Below the pieces are notes generated by a model. The model ran no database searches, was not told where the DNA came from, and worked only from the letters and a program-made list of their open reading frames with translations. 15,492 nt of DNA, taken from the NCBI GenBank assembly GCA_047517345.1, contig JAKZTB010000283.1, positions 1 through 15,492 of the forward strand, written 5' to 3'. The stretch's first letter is position 1. Each line of letters begins with the position of its first letter. Of the stretch, positions 6,113 to 13,797 are shown one piece after another. A program made the translations under genes and the position numbers. This stretch comes from GCA-2717185 sp047517345 (GTDB taxonomy: Bacteria; Pseudomonadota; Alphaproteobacteria; UBA8366; GCA-2717185).

Positions 6113-6939
6113 TATTGTCAGGCAAAGCGAAAATCACCGGCGTCATAGGCTGGCCGGTCGAGCATTCCCGCTCGCCGCGGCTCCATGGCTTCTGGTTGGA
6201 GCAATATGGGGTAGACGGCGCTTATATACCTATTCCGGCGTCTCCCGATCGGTTCGCCGAAGCGTTGGCCGGCTTGAACGCAGCAGGTTTCCGGGGCGTC
6301 AACGTCACTGTTCCGCACAAGGAAAGCGCCTACGCGGCCTGCGACACGCTGGACGACGATGCGCGGCGAATCGGCGCCGTCAATACGGTCGTTTTCGGTC
6401 CGGAAGGCGACGTTCAGGGCAGCAACACGGATGCGTTCGGATTCATCGAGAATATTCGACAATACACCGACTGGCCGGGCGGCATTGCAATTGTCCTGGG
6501 CGCTGGCGGCGCGGCACGTGCGATTTGCGTCGCCTTGATCGATGCGGGCGCGACGGAAATTCGTCTCGTTAACAGAACGCTGGAGCGGGCTGAAATGTTG
6601 GCCGACGCGTTCGGCCCGATAATTAGCGTTGTTAACTGGAAAGATAGATCTGATGCCCAAAAAGGAGTAACATTGCTTGTCAATTCGACAAGTCTCGGCA
6701 TGACAGGACAACCGTCGCTCGACATCGATCTTGACGCCTTGCCGCCGTCCGCCATCGTCAACGATATCGTTTACGCACCGTTGGAAACGGAACTGTTGCG
6801 CCGCGCGCGCGCCCGCGGTAACCCGGCTGTCGATGGGCTGGGCATGCTACTGCATCAGGCCCGGCCCGGTTTCGAGGCCTGGTTCGGTGTCGCGCCCGAG
6901 GTAACGGATGCATTGCGCGATTTCGTTTTGGAGTCGTAA
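6109..6939 (+). CDS. aroE: Shikimate dehydrogenase AroE
   Basis: AroE reduces 3-dehydroshikimate to shikimate with NADPH, in the chorismate pathway for aromatic amino acids. The 276-aa product is complete. It has the shikimate-binding SRSP at 20-23 and NVTVPHK with the catalytic Lys71. Asn92 and Asp108 lie in VNT and SNTDAFGF, and the nucleotide-binding GAGGAARA is at 131-138. NRT, NSTSLGM, DIVYAPLET and GLGMLLHQ also follow. The start ATG overlaps the maf stop (ATGA). The TAA stop shares one base with the ATG of the following coaE-like fragment. This is the standard alphaproteobacterial order maf-aroE-coaE-dnaQ. Confidence 0.97.
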   Translation: MILSGKAKITGVIGWPVEHSRSPRLHGFWLEQYGVDGAYIPIPASPDRFAEALAGLNAAGFRGVNVTVPHKESAYAACDTLDDDARRIGAVNTVVFGPEGDVQGSNTDAFGFIENIRQYTDWPGGIAIVLGAGGAARAICVALIDAGATEIRLVNRTLERAEMLADAFGPIISVVNWKDRSDAQKGVTLLVNSTSLGMTGQPSLDIDLDALPPSAIVNDIVYAPLETELLRRARARGNPAVDGLGMLLHQARPGFEAWFGVAPEVTDALRDFVLES

Positions 6940-7133
6940 TGTTTACGATGACGCTCACCGGGTCGGTCGGCAGATGTCCGGCCGGGAAGATGCGGCGCGC
7001 CGAAATCGTCGTCGAAACCGAACAAGGAACGGCTAAGATCTTGCGATCCCGCATGGGTATCGCCAAACTGATGAAGCGGCGCAAAATATGGCATTGGCCG
7101 CATGCGGTGCAGCCATTCAGGCGCTCAAAGTAA
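6939..7133 (+). pseudogene. coaE: Internally deleted remnant of coaE (dephospho-CoA kinase)
   Basis: A 64-codon frame starts at a TAATG overlap with aroE, exactly where coaE sits in relatives. It begins MFTMTLTGSVG, matching the CoaE N-terminus LTGSIG, but the expected GKS/T P-loop residues do not follow. Instead the sequence passes to KMRRAEIVVETEQG, which resembles the CoaE C-terminal motif (K-R-R-A-D-F-V-I-x-T-G). About 32 residues then remain, close to the normal distance to the C-terminus. Full CoaE is about 200 aa, so roughly 130-140 residues from the middle seem lost. Near the join, RQM (6968-6976) reads in another frame, so a small frameshift is also possible. It lacks the ATP and CoA sites and should be inactive. 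A real deletion and an assembly error cannot be separated here. An unrelated small protein is possible but less likely given position and both end motifs. Confidence 0.6.
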
Positions 7134-7147
7134 GGTATATCGATAAG

Positions 7148-7825
7148 ATGCGCGAAATCGTCCTCGATACGGAAACGACCGGACTCAATCCGACCTCCGG
7201 CGACCGGATCGTCGAAATCGGCTGCGTCGAGTTATTCAACCATATGCCGACCGGCGAGACCTACCAGCAATACATCAATCCGGAACGGGACATGCCGGCC
7301 GAGTCATTTCGGATTCACGGTCTTTCGGAAGCCTTTCTGAGCGACTACCCGGTGTTTGCAACGGTCGTCGACGGTTTTCTCGAATTTATCGGCGACGACA
7401 AGCTGGTAATCCATAACGCCACCTTCGACATAAAATTCATCAATGCCGAGCTGGAGCGGCTCGGCTTTGCAGGGCTGCCGATGACCCGGGCAATCGATAC
7501 CGTCCAGATCGCCCGGACCCGCTATCCCGGCGCCAGTGCCAGCCTCGACGATCTCTGCCGTCGATTCGGCGTCGACAATACGTCTCGGACGCTGCACGGC
7601 GCGCTGCTCGACTGCAGCCTGTTGGCCGAGGTGTATATCGATTTGATCGGCGCGCGCGAGCCCGGATTCGATCTCGCGGCCCACGATTCAGCGCCCACCG
7701 CTGCGGCGCAGCGTGGCGAGCGGGTGGTTCGTCCGGCGCGTCCCCACTCGCCCAGCGCCGACGAACGCGAAGCGCACGAGGCGCTCGTCGGGCGCATCGA
7801 CGCCGCAATTTGGACGAAGGCTTAA
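7148..7825 (+). CDS. dnaQ: DNA polymerase III epsilon subunit (3'-5' proofreading exonuclease)
   Basis: Epsilon is the editing exonuclease of the replicative polymerase core and binds the alpha subunit. The 225-aa product has all three exonuclease motifs of the DEDDh class. These are LDTETTGL with D7 and E9, HNATFDIKFIN with D94, and HGALLDCSLLAEVY with H150 and D155. A Pro/Ala/Arg-rich linker (about 178-200) leads to a short C-terminal segment ending HEALVGRIDAAIW, probably the alpha-binding tail. I see no clear beta-clamp motif. The frame opens at 7088, overlapping the coaE remnant, but the ATG at 7148 (MREIVLDTETTGL) fits the family. AAGTAAGG about 13 nt upstream may serve as ribosome binding site. 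It lies 14 nt after the coaE remnant, in the usual order. Confidence 0.95.
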   Translation: MREIVLDTETTGLNPTSGDRIVEIGCVELFNHMPTGETYQQYINPERDMPAESFRIHGLSEAFLSDYPVFATVVDGFLEFIGDDKLVIHNATFDIKFINAELERLGFAGLPMTRAIDTVQIARTRYPGASASLDDLCRRFGVDNTSRTLHGALLDCSLLAEVYIDLIGAREPGFDLAAHDSAPTAAAQRGERVVRPARPHSPSADEREAHEALVGRIDAAIWTKA

Positions 7826-7861
7826 TCCGCCGCGAGTGCGATGATTCTAGATTCAAATAGT

Positions 7862-7916
7862 TAGTGTGCTGATTCACATAAATTTCAACAAATTGAAATT
7901 CACGATCAGGACACTA
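7862..7916. terminator. Two-part inverted repeat between convergent dnaQ and secB, probable bidirectional terminator
   Basis: Outer arms at 7862-7873 and 7905-7916 pair at 11 of 12 positions. Inside them a perfect 8-bp stem AATTTCAA/TTGAAATT (7881-7888/7893-7900) closes a 4-nt loop. The bulges between the stems are 7 and 4 nt. The right arm ends on the secB stop codon (7914-7916), and the left arm begins 37 nt after the dnaQ stop. The inner stem is AT-rich with no long U-run on either side, so it is not a textbook intrinsic terminator. Its place between two converging genes makes a two-way terminator or mRNA 3' end protector the likely role. Confidence 0.55.
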
Positions 7917-8393
7917 GGCGATGTCGCTTTCGGCGACCGACGCTTTCACATGTTCTTGATAAAGCTTGTTGAAATCGATCGGGCTGAGCAGTAGCGGCGG
8001 AAATCCACCGTCGCGGATCGCATCGGCGATGACGGCGCGAGCGAAAGGGAAGAGCTGGCGCGGCACTTCGATCATCAATGCTTGCCGCGTCACATCCGGC
8101 GTGGCGCCCTTGACCTGGCAGATACCTGCATAGGCCAGTTCGGCGACAAAGACCGGCTCGTTGTCCACATCTGCATTGATTTCGATCGATAGGACGACTT
8201 CGTGAAGGTCCTCTCCGAGTTCGTTGGCCGCGACATTGAAGTTCGCGTTCACGTTCGGCTGCTGCATCTGGCTCATGAAGATCTTCGGCGACGACGGGCT
8301 CTCGAAAGAGAGATCCTTCACATATTGCTGCGCGATACCCAGCGAAGCCGTACCCGGCGCTGCGGCGGTATCGCCGTTACTCGTGTCGGACAT
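7914..8393 (-). CDS. secB: Protein-export chaperone SecB
   Basis: SecB is a tetrameric cytosolic chaperone that keeps precursor proteins unfolded and passes them to SecA for export. The 159-aa product has a short variable N-terminus and then family segments QYVKDLSFESP (about 23-33), LHEVVLSIEI, FVAELAYAGIC, RQLFPFARAVIADAIRDGGFPPLLLSPIDF (about 112-141) and a short tail. Length is normal for alphaproteobacteria. The ATG at 8391-8393 is preceded by AAAGGA at a good distance. It is the last gene of the leftward fxsA-phosphatase-secB set, 44 nt beyond the phosphatase stop. It ends on the shared terminator-like repeat with dnaQ. Confidence 0.96.
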   Translation of the reverse strand: MSDTSNGDTAAAPGTASLGIAQQYVKDLSFESPSSPKIFMSQMQQPNVNANFNVAANELGEDLHEVVLSIEINADVDNEPVFVAELAYAGICQVKGATPDVTRQALMIEVPRQLFPFARAVIADAIRDGGFPPLLLSPIDFNKLYQEHVKASVAESDIA

Positions 8394-8437
8394 GCCGGAA
8401 ATCCTTTCGAATGAACCCTAATTGAAAGAGCGGCTGG

Positions 8438-9022
8438 CTAACATACATCCGTGTCGGACACAACCGTACCGCCGCCGGGATGCGCGGTCGATGGATCGAA
8501 ACGCACAATCGAACAGTTTCCGACCCGATGACCTGTCAGGGTTCGGATAAACCCCCAATGCGAAATCACGACGGTCCCGCTCCAATTGCCGGCTTCATGC
8601 ATGCGCGTCCGGAAGGCGCGCCCGCGCGCGTCCAGCGCGTCCTCACTTTCCTCAAGCGCCGGCCACCAGCTCTCTTCGATGTGGTCGAGCTGTAACTGCG
8701 GACAGTCTTTTTCGAGAACCGAGCGCGGCGTACCGATATCGCAGGTAAACGCGGCCCGTTCGCCGATCCACTGATCGACCGTGATGTCGAGGTCCAAGAC
8801 CTCGGCGATGATCGTGGCGGTCTGAATCGCCCTTGTGTACGGGCTGGTTACCAGTCTGCGGACATCGTGACCCTTCATCGCTTCCGCCGCGGCGTGCGCC
8901 TGGCGGCATCCCAAATCGGTCAGGTTGGGATCGCGGATACCGGGATCGATGCGCGTCTTGCCGTAGACGACGTTGAACTCGGATTGGCCGTGCCGAACCA
9001 GGATCACGGTTCTTTGTTCCAC
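8438..9022 (-). CDS. Histidine phosphatase (phosphoglycerate mutase-like) family protein
   Basis: Members of this superfamily transfer phosphate through a phosphohistidine, acting as small-molecule or protein phosphatases or mutases. The 194-aa product has the catalytic LVRHGQSEFN (R10, H11), SPYTRAIQTA with R64, a likely general acid around E88 in IGERAAF, and the second His in VISHWGFIRTLTG (H155). The core is therefore complete. The substrate is not evident. It is short for a glycolytic mutase and reads more like a phosphatase. The start appears to be GTG at 9020-9022, inside the fxsA 3' end, with a 19-nt overlap. Another GTG a few codons on is possible. The overlap suggests coupled translation, but no functional link with FxsA or SecB is known to me. 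Confidence 0.88.
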   Translation of the reverse strand: MEQRTVILVRHGQSEFNVVYGKTRIDPGIRDPNLTDLGCRQAHAAAEAMKGHDVRRLVTSPYTRAIQTATIIAEVLDLDITVDQWIGERAAFTCDIGTPRSVLEKDCPQLQLDHIEESWWPALEESEDALDARGRAFRTRMHEAGNWSGTVVISHWGFIRTLTGHRVGNCSIVRFDPSTAHPGGGTVVSDTDVC

Positions 9023-9525
9023 GGACTATCGGGGTTCGGTTTCCTCGGCGGAGCTTCCAAATCGGCGCTTGGCGGTGTCTCTCGCGTCTCGAATTCCCCG
9101 TCGATCACCGTGTTGCGGGGGTTGGACATGTCCATGGCTTCGCCATTGACCCAGACCTTCGGCCCGCCGCCACGTTGTATGACGCGCTTTAGAAAAAGCG
9201 CGATCAGATGCCGCACGAACGGCACGAAGAGCGCGAAACCGATCGCATCGGTCAAGAATCCCGGTGTCAGCAGCAAGGCGCCCGCCGCGACGAGGCACAG
9301 CCCCGTGAAGACCTCGTTCACCGGAAAGACGCCGCGTCGCAGGCTTTGCGCGGCACGGGTCCACGTCGCCAGACCCTGCCATCGGAGCAATCCCGTGCCG
9401 ATGATCGCCGTCAGGACGACAGCCCCCAAGGTCGGCCACAGGCCGAACCGTTCGCCGGCTTCGATGAATATGGCGATTTCCACGATCGGCGTCGCGATGA
9501 ATGCGATGAGAAGAAATAGCCCCAT
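9004..9525 (-). CDS. fxsA: FxsA-family membrane protein
   Basis: FxsA is a small inner-membrane protein. In E. coli, extra FxsA relieves F-plasmid exclusion of phage T7, but its everyday role is unknown. The 173-aa product shows the family pattern. A first hydrophobic helix with the charged core (IVEIAIFIEAGERFG, about 14-28) is followed by GAVVLTAIIGTGLLRWQG (about 34-51). A helix pair around LCLVAAGALLLTPGFLTDAIGF (about 77-98) comes next, then a basic hydrophilic tail rich in Pro and Glu. The ATG at 9523-9525 is the natural start. It is divergent from the Tim44-like gene with 193 nt between them. It heads the minus-strand run into the phosphatase gene, which it overlaps. Confidence 0.92.
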   Translation of the reverse strand: MGLFLLIAFIATPIVEIAIFIEAGERFGLWPTLGAVVLTAIIGTGLLRWQGLATWTRAAQSLRRGVFPVNEVFTGLCLVAAGALLLTPGFLTDAIGFALFVPFVRHLIALFLKRVIQRGGGPKVWVNGEAMDMSNPRNTVIDGEFETRETPPSADLEAPPRKPNPDSPWNKEP

Positions 9526-9718
9526 GCTTGCTCTTTTGCGGGAGAACGCCTATCTAAATCTTGGATGCGTGGGCTTCCCGGCGGAAAAGTCAAAATCCCT
9601 AGGGGTATCGCGCCATCCTTTGTGTTAAGGTAAGGTTCCTGGCCTCGCCAGGCAACCGCGACCGTATCGGCCGGCCGAAGATCAGGTGCGATACGCGACT
9701 GACGGAGCTTAAAATTCG
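9526..9718. other. Divergent promoter region between fxsA and the Tim44-like gene
   Basis: This 193-nt gap must hold the start signals of both transcripts. It contains the 8-bp palindrome CCCTAGGG (9597-9604) and an inverted repeat CCTGGC/GCCAGG (9638-9643/9647-9652, 3-nt centre). I could not place a convincing -10/-35 pair on either strand. No gene is seen. Confidence 0.4.
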
Positions 9719-10396
9719 ATGAGCGGCGGATTCGGAATATTCGATATCATCCTGTTCGCGATGCTGGCCGCGTTTCTCGTCTATCGTTTGAGAAGCGTCC
9801 TCGGCAAACGGACGGGGCATCAACACCGCCGGCCCGACCCCTTCGCGTCGCCGGATAGCGCGTCGGAATCCGGCACCGACAATGTCATCGCCCTGCCGGA
9901 CCGCGCAACCGATGTCGAAGAGCCGGAAATCGAGCCCGACTCGCCGCTTTCCGCCGGTTTGGCCCAGGTGAAAAGCGCCGATCCCTCCTTCGAAGGCGCA
10001 CCGTTCCTGCAAGGCGCGCAGGCGGCATTCGAAATGATCATCAATGCGTTCGCCGTCGGTGACGGCAAGACGCTGAATACGCTTTTGTCAGCGGAAGTGT
10101 ACGAAAATTTCGCCGGCGCCATCCGCTCGCGCGAATTGGCGAACAACACACAGGAATCGACGCTGGTCGGCATCGAAAGTTGCGAACTGCTGGAAGCGGA
10201 GATGCAGGACAGCACCGCGGCCGTCACGGTCAAGTTCGTCAGCGAGCAGATCAACGCAACGCTCGACGAAAATGGCGAAGTCGTCGACGGCGACCGCAAC
10301 TCCGTCGTGACGGTAACGGATATCTGGACTTTTGCGCGCGATACGCAGTCGTCCGATCCGAACTGGAAACTGGTCGCGACCCGCAGCCCATCCTGA
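9719..10396 (+). CDS. Tim44-like domain, membrane-anchored protein (TimA-type)
   Basis: The 225-aa product has one N-terminal membrane helix (IFDIILFAMLAAFLVYRL, about 7-24). A low-complexity acidic/Pro linker follows (about 30-85), then a Tim44-like domain (about 90-222, starting FLQGAQAAFEMIINAFAVGD). This build matches the alphaproteobacterial homologues of mitochondrial Tim44 next to mltA. They are thought to sit on the inner membrane, perhaps in assembly of membrane complexes, but the exact job is not settled. A frame for a shorter cytosolic form is not obvious. The ATG at 9719 fits the helix start. GACGGAG lies about 15 nt upstream, a rather distant ribosome binding site. It ends 10 nt before mltA, so it probably heads a long rightward operon. 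Confidence 0.88.
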   Translation: MSGGFGIFDIILFAMLAAFLVYRLRSVLGKRTGHQHRRPDPFASPDSASESGTDNVIALPDRATDVEEPEIEPDSPLSAGLAQVKSADPSFEGAPFLQGAQAAFEMIINAFAVGDGKTLNTLLSAEVYENFAGAIRSRELANNTQESTLVGIESCELLEAEMQDSTAAVTVKFVSEQINATLDENGEVVDGDRNSVVTVTDIWTFARDTQSSDPNWKLVATRSPS

Positions 10397-10406
10397 ATTC
10401 CAAGCG

Positions 10407-11573
10407 ATGAAAATGCTTTCGATATGCCGCCTTTGGGTGGTGATGTCGTTCGCGTGCCTGCTGGTATGGGGTTGTGAGAAGCCGCCCAAACCACCGGGAT
10501 TTGCGCTGAGCGCTGTCACGTTCTCTGATCTGGCCGGTTGGCGCAGCGATCGCCAAAGAGATGCACTTTCGACGTTTCTACGCTCCTGCGCTAAGCCGCA
10601 TACATTTTCCGCGGCGGTCACCGTGAAGGCCACCGATTGGACAGCGCCGTGCGCCGCCGCCGGCAGTGTGCCGGAGGGCGACGATGCCGCCGCCCGACGA
10701 TTTTTCGAATCCTGGTTCAAGCCCTTTTCCGTGTCGGACGGCACGAAAGAGGAAGGCCTGTTCACGGGCTATTTCGAGGCCGAATTGCGCGGCGCCAGGC
10801 ACCCCGATAGCCGCTACAAGGTTCCGATCTACCGCCTTCCCGACGATCACGTCGCCGTCGATCTCGCACAATTCGATCCGAAACTGACCGGCAAACGCAT
10901 CGTCGGCCGTGTCGAGGGCGGCAGGCTTCAGCCTTATCATCCGCGCGGCGCCATCGACGGCGGCGCTTTGGCGCGGCGGGGTTTGGAACTTCTTTGGATC
11001 GACAACGCAATCGATGCGTTCGTGCTGCATGTTCAGGGATCGGGCCGGGTCATCCTGCCCGACGCATCGGTGGTACGTGTCGGGTTCGCGGGTCACAACG
11101 GTTTGCCCTACCGGTCGATCGGCCGGGCCCTGATCGAACGCGGCGCGCTGCCGCGCGGTGGGGCGTCCTGGGACGATATCCGCGGCTGGATCGAAGCCAA
11201 CCCGGAACAGGCGGCAGCGCTGCTGGCGGTCAACCGGCGGTTCATCTTCTTTCGCAAGCTCGACGGGGACGGGCCGATCGGCGCCGCCGGGGTTCCGCTC
11301 ACGCCGGGTCGCAGCCTCGCGGTCGATCGGCGTCACGTGCCCTACGGCGTTCCCATTTGGCTGGAAACCACCTGGCCAAACGAACCGAACCGCCCGCTGC
11401 GGCGCTTGATGGTGGCGCAGGATACCGGGGCGGCGATCCGCGGCGCGGTGCGTGGCGATTTCTTCTGGGGCTACGGGCCGAAGGCGCTGGCCTTTGCCGG
11501 GAAAATGAAGAGTCGCGGCCGTTATTTTCTGCTATTACCGCGGGATGCGGCGGCGCGCCGGGTCGGCAGCTAA
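10407..11573 (+). CDS. mltA: Membrane-bound lytic murein transglycosylase A
   Basis: MltA cleaves peptidoglycan glycan strands, forming 1,6-anhydromuramic ends, as an outer-membrane lipoprotein. The 388-aa product starts with a signal peptide whose hydrophobic core (about 9-21) ends at Cys23. The residues VWG before Cys give an untidy lipobox with Trp at -2, so lipidation is likely but not certain. The MltA barrel follows, with GLFTGYFEAELRGA (about 117-130), FVLHVQGSGRVILPDG-like sequence (about 205-219) and GHNGLPYRSIGR. The 3D/catalytic region is VAQDTGAAIRGAVRGDFFWGYG. Asp351 in RGDFFWG aligns with the known catalytic Asp of E. coli MltA. The frame opens upstream at 10332, but the ATG at 10407 gives the signal peptide. 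The gene is complete. Confidence 0.95.
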   Translation: MKMLSICRLWVVMSFACLLVWGCEKPPKPPGFALSAVTFSDLAGWRSDRQRDALSTFLRSCAKPHTFSAAVTVKATDWTAPCAAAGSVPEGDDAAARRFFESWFKPFSVSDGTKEEGLFTGYFEAELRGARHPDSRYKVPIYRLPDDHVAVDLAQFDPKLTGKRIVGRVEGGRLQPYHPRGAIDGGALARRGLELLWIDNAIDAFVLHVQGSGRVILPDASVVRVGFAGHNGLPYRSIGRALIERGALPRGGASWDDIRGWIEANPEQAAALLAVNRRFIFFRKLDGDGPIGAAGVPLTPGRSLAVDRRHVPYGVPIWLETTWPNEPNRPLRRLMVAQDTGAAIRGAVRGDFFWGYGPKALAFAGKMKSRGRYFLLLPRDAAARRVGS

Positions 11574-11602
11574 CTGAACGCTGGGGAGTAGCGGGAATCT
11601 CG

Positions 11603-12373
11603 ATGCCGGAAAACCGTCCGAAAGTCGCCCTCTTCGTGACCTGCTTGGTCGACTTGTTCCGCCCGGTCGTCGGCTTCGCCGCCGTCGATCTGCTGGAACG
11701 CGCCGGCTGCACGGTGACGGTGCCTGCCGCGCAAACCTGTTGTGGCCAGCCCGCCTTTAACTGCGGCGACCGCGCCGACACGAAGGCGATTGCGGCGCAA
11801 ATCATCGACGCCTTTGACGGTTTCGATTACGTCGTCGCCCCCTCCGGATCGTGCGGCGGCATGATTGCCAAGCATTACGAAGAACTGTTCGCGGACGATT
11901 CGGCCATGGCCGCACGTGCCCGCGATCTCGCCGGCCGCACCCATGAGCTGATTTCGTTCCTCGTCGATGTCCGCGGCATGACCGATGTCGCCGCGGCCTA
12001 TGACGGGACGGTGACCTATCACGATTCCTGTTCCGGCCTGCGCGAGCTTGGCGTCAAGCAACAACCGCGGGCCTTGCTGTCCGCCGTCGAGGGACTGCAG
12101 GTGAAGGAACTGCCGGGCGCGGAAATCTGCTGCGGTTTCGGCGGGACGTTCTGCGTCAAATACCCGGACATCTCCAATAGTATGGTCGGCGACAAGACGG
12201 CCGACATCGAAGCGACCGGCGCCGACACGGTGCTGGCGGGCGACCTCGGATGCCTCATGAACATGGCGGGTAAGCTGTCGCGCGAAGGCTCGAAAGTCCG
12301 CGCCCGTCATGTCGCCGAGGTGCTGGCCGGCATGACGGACGAACCGGCGATCGGCGGGGGACCGGCCGAATGA
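11603..12373 (+). CDS. lutA: L-lactate utilisation protein LutA (CCG-domain Fe-S oxidoreductase)
   Basis: LutA is the CCG-domain subunit of the LutABC system that oxidises L-lactate to pyruvate. In other species it is called LldE or YkgE. The 256-aa product has the opening VALFVTCLVDLFRP (about 8-21) and two cysteine-rich CCG motifs, TCCGQPAFNCG (C46, C47) and ICCGFGGTFCVK (C176, C177). SGSCGGM (about 81-87) and HDSCSGLREL lie between them. These cysteines likely bind Fe-S. The frame is open far upstream inside mltA in another frame, but the ATG at 11603 fits the family and lies 29 nt after the mltA stop. It overlaps lutB by ATGA. FNCG in place of the more usual FNSG is a small oddity. Confidence 0.94.
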   Translation: MPENRPKVALFVTCLVDLFRPVVGFAAVDLLERAGCTVTVPAAQTCCGQPAFNCGDRADTKAIAAQIIDAFDGFDYVVAPSGSCGGMIAKHYEELFADDSAMAARARDLAGRTHELISFLVDVRGMTDVAAAYDGTVTYHDSCSGLRELGVKQQPRALLSAVEGLQVKELPGAEICCGFGGTFCVKYPDISNSMVGDKTADIEATGADTVLAGDLGCLMNMAGKLSREGSKVRARHVAEVLAGMTDEPAIGGGPAE

Positions 12374-13797
12374 AATCGTCGTCGCGCCAGTTCAAGGAGA
12401 ACGCCCGTGCCGCGCTCGCCAACGAAACCCTGCAATCGGCGCTCGCCAAGATGGAAAGCGGATTCGTCGTCAACCGCGCCGCCGCGGCGGCGCGCCTGCC
12501 GGAATTCGAGGCCTTGCGCGACCAGGGCCGCGACATCAAGAACCACACCTTGGAACATCTCGATTTCTACCTCGAAGCCTTCGAGACTAAGGTGCAGGAA
12601 GCCGGCGGCGGCGTGCATTGGGCCGCCACGGCGGAAGACGCGCGCCGCATCATCCTCTACATCTGCCGCTCGGTCGACGCCAGGACGGTGACCAAGGGCA
12701 AGTCCATGATCGCCGAGGAGATCGGCCTCAACGCCCACCTCGAAGCAAACGGTATCCAGCCGGTCGAGACCGACCTCGGCGAATACATCATCCAGCTGCG
12801 CAACGAGGCGCCGAGCCACATCATCGCCCCGGCGATCCACGTGCTGAAGGACGAGGTGGCGGAGGCCTTCCGCGAAACCCACACCCATCTCGACCCGAAC
12901 CGCGCGCTCGAGGAGCCGCGCGCCTTGCTCGACGAGGCGCGCGCCGAGCTGCGGCAGAAATATCTCGACGCCGATGTCGGCATCACCGGCGCGAACTTCT
13001 TGATTGCGGAAACCGGCTCCAGCGTCATCGTGACGAACGAGGGCAATGGCGACCTGACCCAGACCCTGCCAAAGATCCACATCGCCGTCGCCAGCCTGGA
13101 GAAGGTGGTGCCGACTTTGGAGGACGCGACGGTTCTGCTGCGCCTGCTGGCGCGCTCCGCGACAGGCCAGGAATTTTCCAGCTATACGACCTTCTCGACC
13201 GGGCCGCGGCGGCGGCAAGACCCGGACGGGCCGGAGCAGTATCACGTGGTGCTGCTCGACAACGGCCGCTCCGACCTGCTCGGCACGGAAGTGCGCGAGG
13301 TCTTGCGCTGCATCCGCTGCGGCGCCTGCATGAACCACTGCCCGGTCTATGGGTCGATCGGCGGCCACGCCTATGGCTGGGTCTATCCCGGCCCGATCGG
13401 TGCGGTCCTGACGCCGACCCTTATCGGCGTCGCGGAAGGACGCCATTTGCCGAACGCGTCGACCTTCTGCGGACGCTGCGAGGCCGTCTGCCCGGTGCGC
13501 ATCCCGTTGCCCAAACTGATGCGGCACTACCGCGAACAGGCGTTCGAGCAAAAACTCTCGCCGGCGACGGAACGGATGGGGCTCGGCCTTTGGGCCTTCG
13601 TCGCGCGGCGCCCAGCGCTCTATCGCTGGGTGACCGGTTTGGCGATCGGCGTGCTGGGCGCGTTCGGACGCCGGCGCGGGCGCTTCCGGTCGCTGCCCTT
13701 CGCGAAAGGCTGGACCCAATACCGCGATCTGCCGGCGCCGCAAGGCCGGACCTTCCAACAGCAATGGGCGGCCCGCCGCCGGGCGCGCGGCGCATGA
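12370..13797 (+). CDS. lutB: L-lactate utilisation iron-sulphur protein LutB
   Basis: LutB is the ferredoxin-like core of LutABC and likely carries electrons from lactate oxidation. The 475-aa product is full length. An N-terminal LUD domain (about 60-300, with TKGKSMIAEEIGLN near 108-121 and ETGSSVIVTNEGNGDL near 214-229) precedes the Fe-S region. That region has CIRCGACMNHCPVY with C314, C317, C320 and C324. CGRCEAVCP then follows with C367, C370 and C374, giving two probable [4Fe-4S] sites. The C-terminal tail is basic. The ATG overlaps the lutA stop (ATGA) and the TGA stop overlaps lutC, so the three genes are translationally coupled. Sampled lines here are near 65% G+C, visibly richer than the rho/hem region. 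Confidence 0.96.
   Translation: MKSSSRQFKENARAALANETLQSALAKMESGFVVNRAAAAARLPEFEALRDQGRDIKNHTLEHLDFYLEAFETKVQEAGGGVHWAATAEDARRIILYICRSVDARTVTKGKSMIAEEIGLNAHLEANGIQPVETDLGEYIIQLRNEAPSHIIAPAIHVLKDEVAEAFRETHTHLDPNRALEEPRALLDEARAELRQKYLDADVGITGANFLIAETGSSVIVTNEGNGDLTQTLPKIHIAVASLEKVVPTLEDATVLLRLLARSATGQEFSSYTTFSTGPRRRQDPDGPEQYHVVLLDNGRSDLLGTEVREVLRCIRCGACMNHCPVYGSIGGHAYGWVYPGPIGAVLTPTLIGVAEGRHLPNASTFCGRCEAVCPVRIPLPKLMRHYREQAFEQKLSPATERMGLGLWAFVARRPALYRWVTGLAIGVLGAFGRRRGRFRSLPFAKGWTQYRDLPAPQGRTFQQQWAARRRARGA

Noticed and set aside
10994..11602. A 200-residue N-terminal extension to LutA
   Set aside because: It reads through mltA in another frame and is Arg/Gly-rich. The family start at 11603 is clear.
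12307..13764. A 485-codon minus-strand frame over lutB
   Set aside because: High G+C codon bias leaves the antisense strand open. LutB on the plus strand has complete Fe-S and LUD motifs.
12618..13793. A long Arg/Pro-rich N-terminal extension to LutC
   Set aside because: It reads through lutB in another frame. LutC homology begins at the ATG at 13794 with an ATGA overlap.
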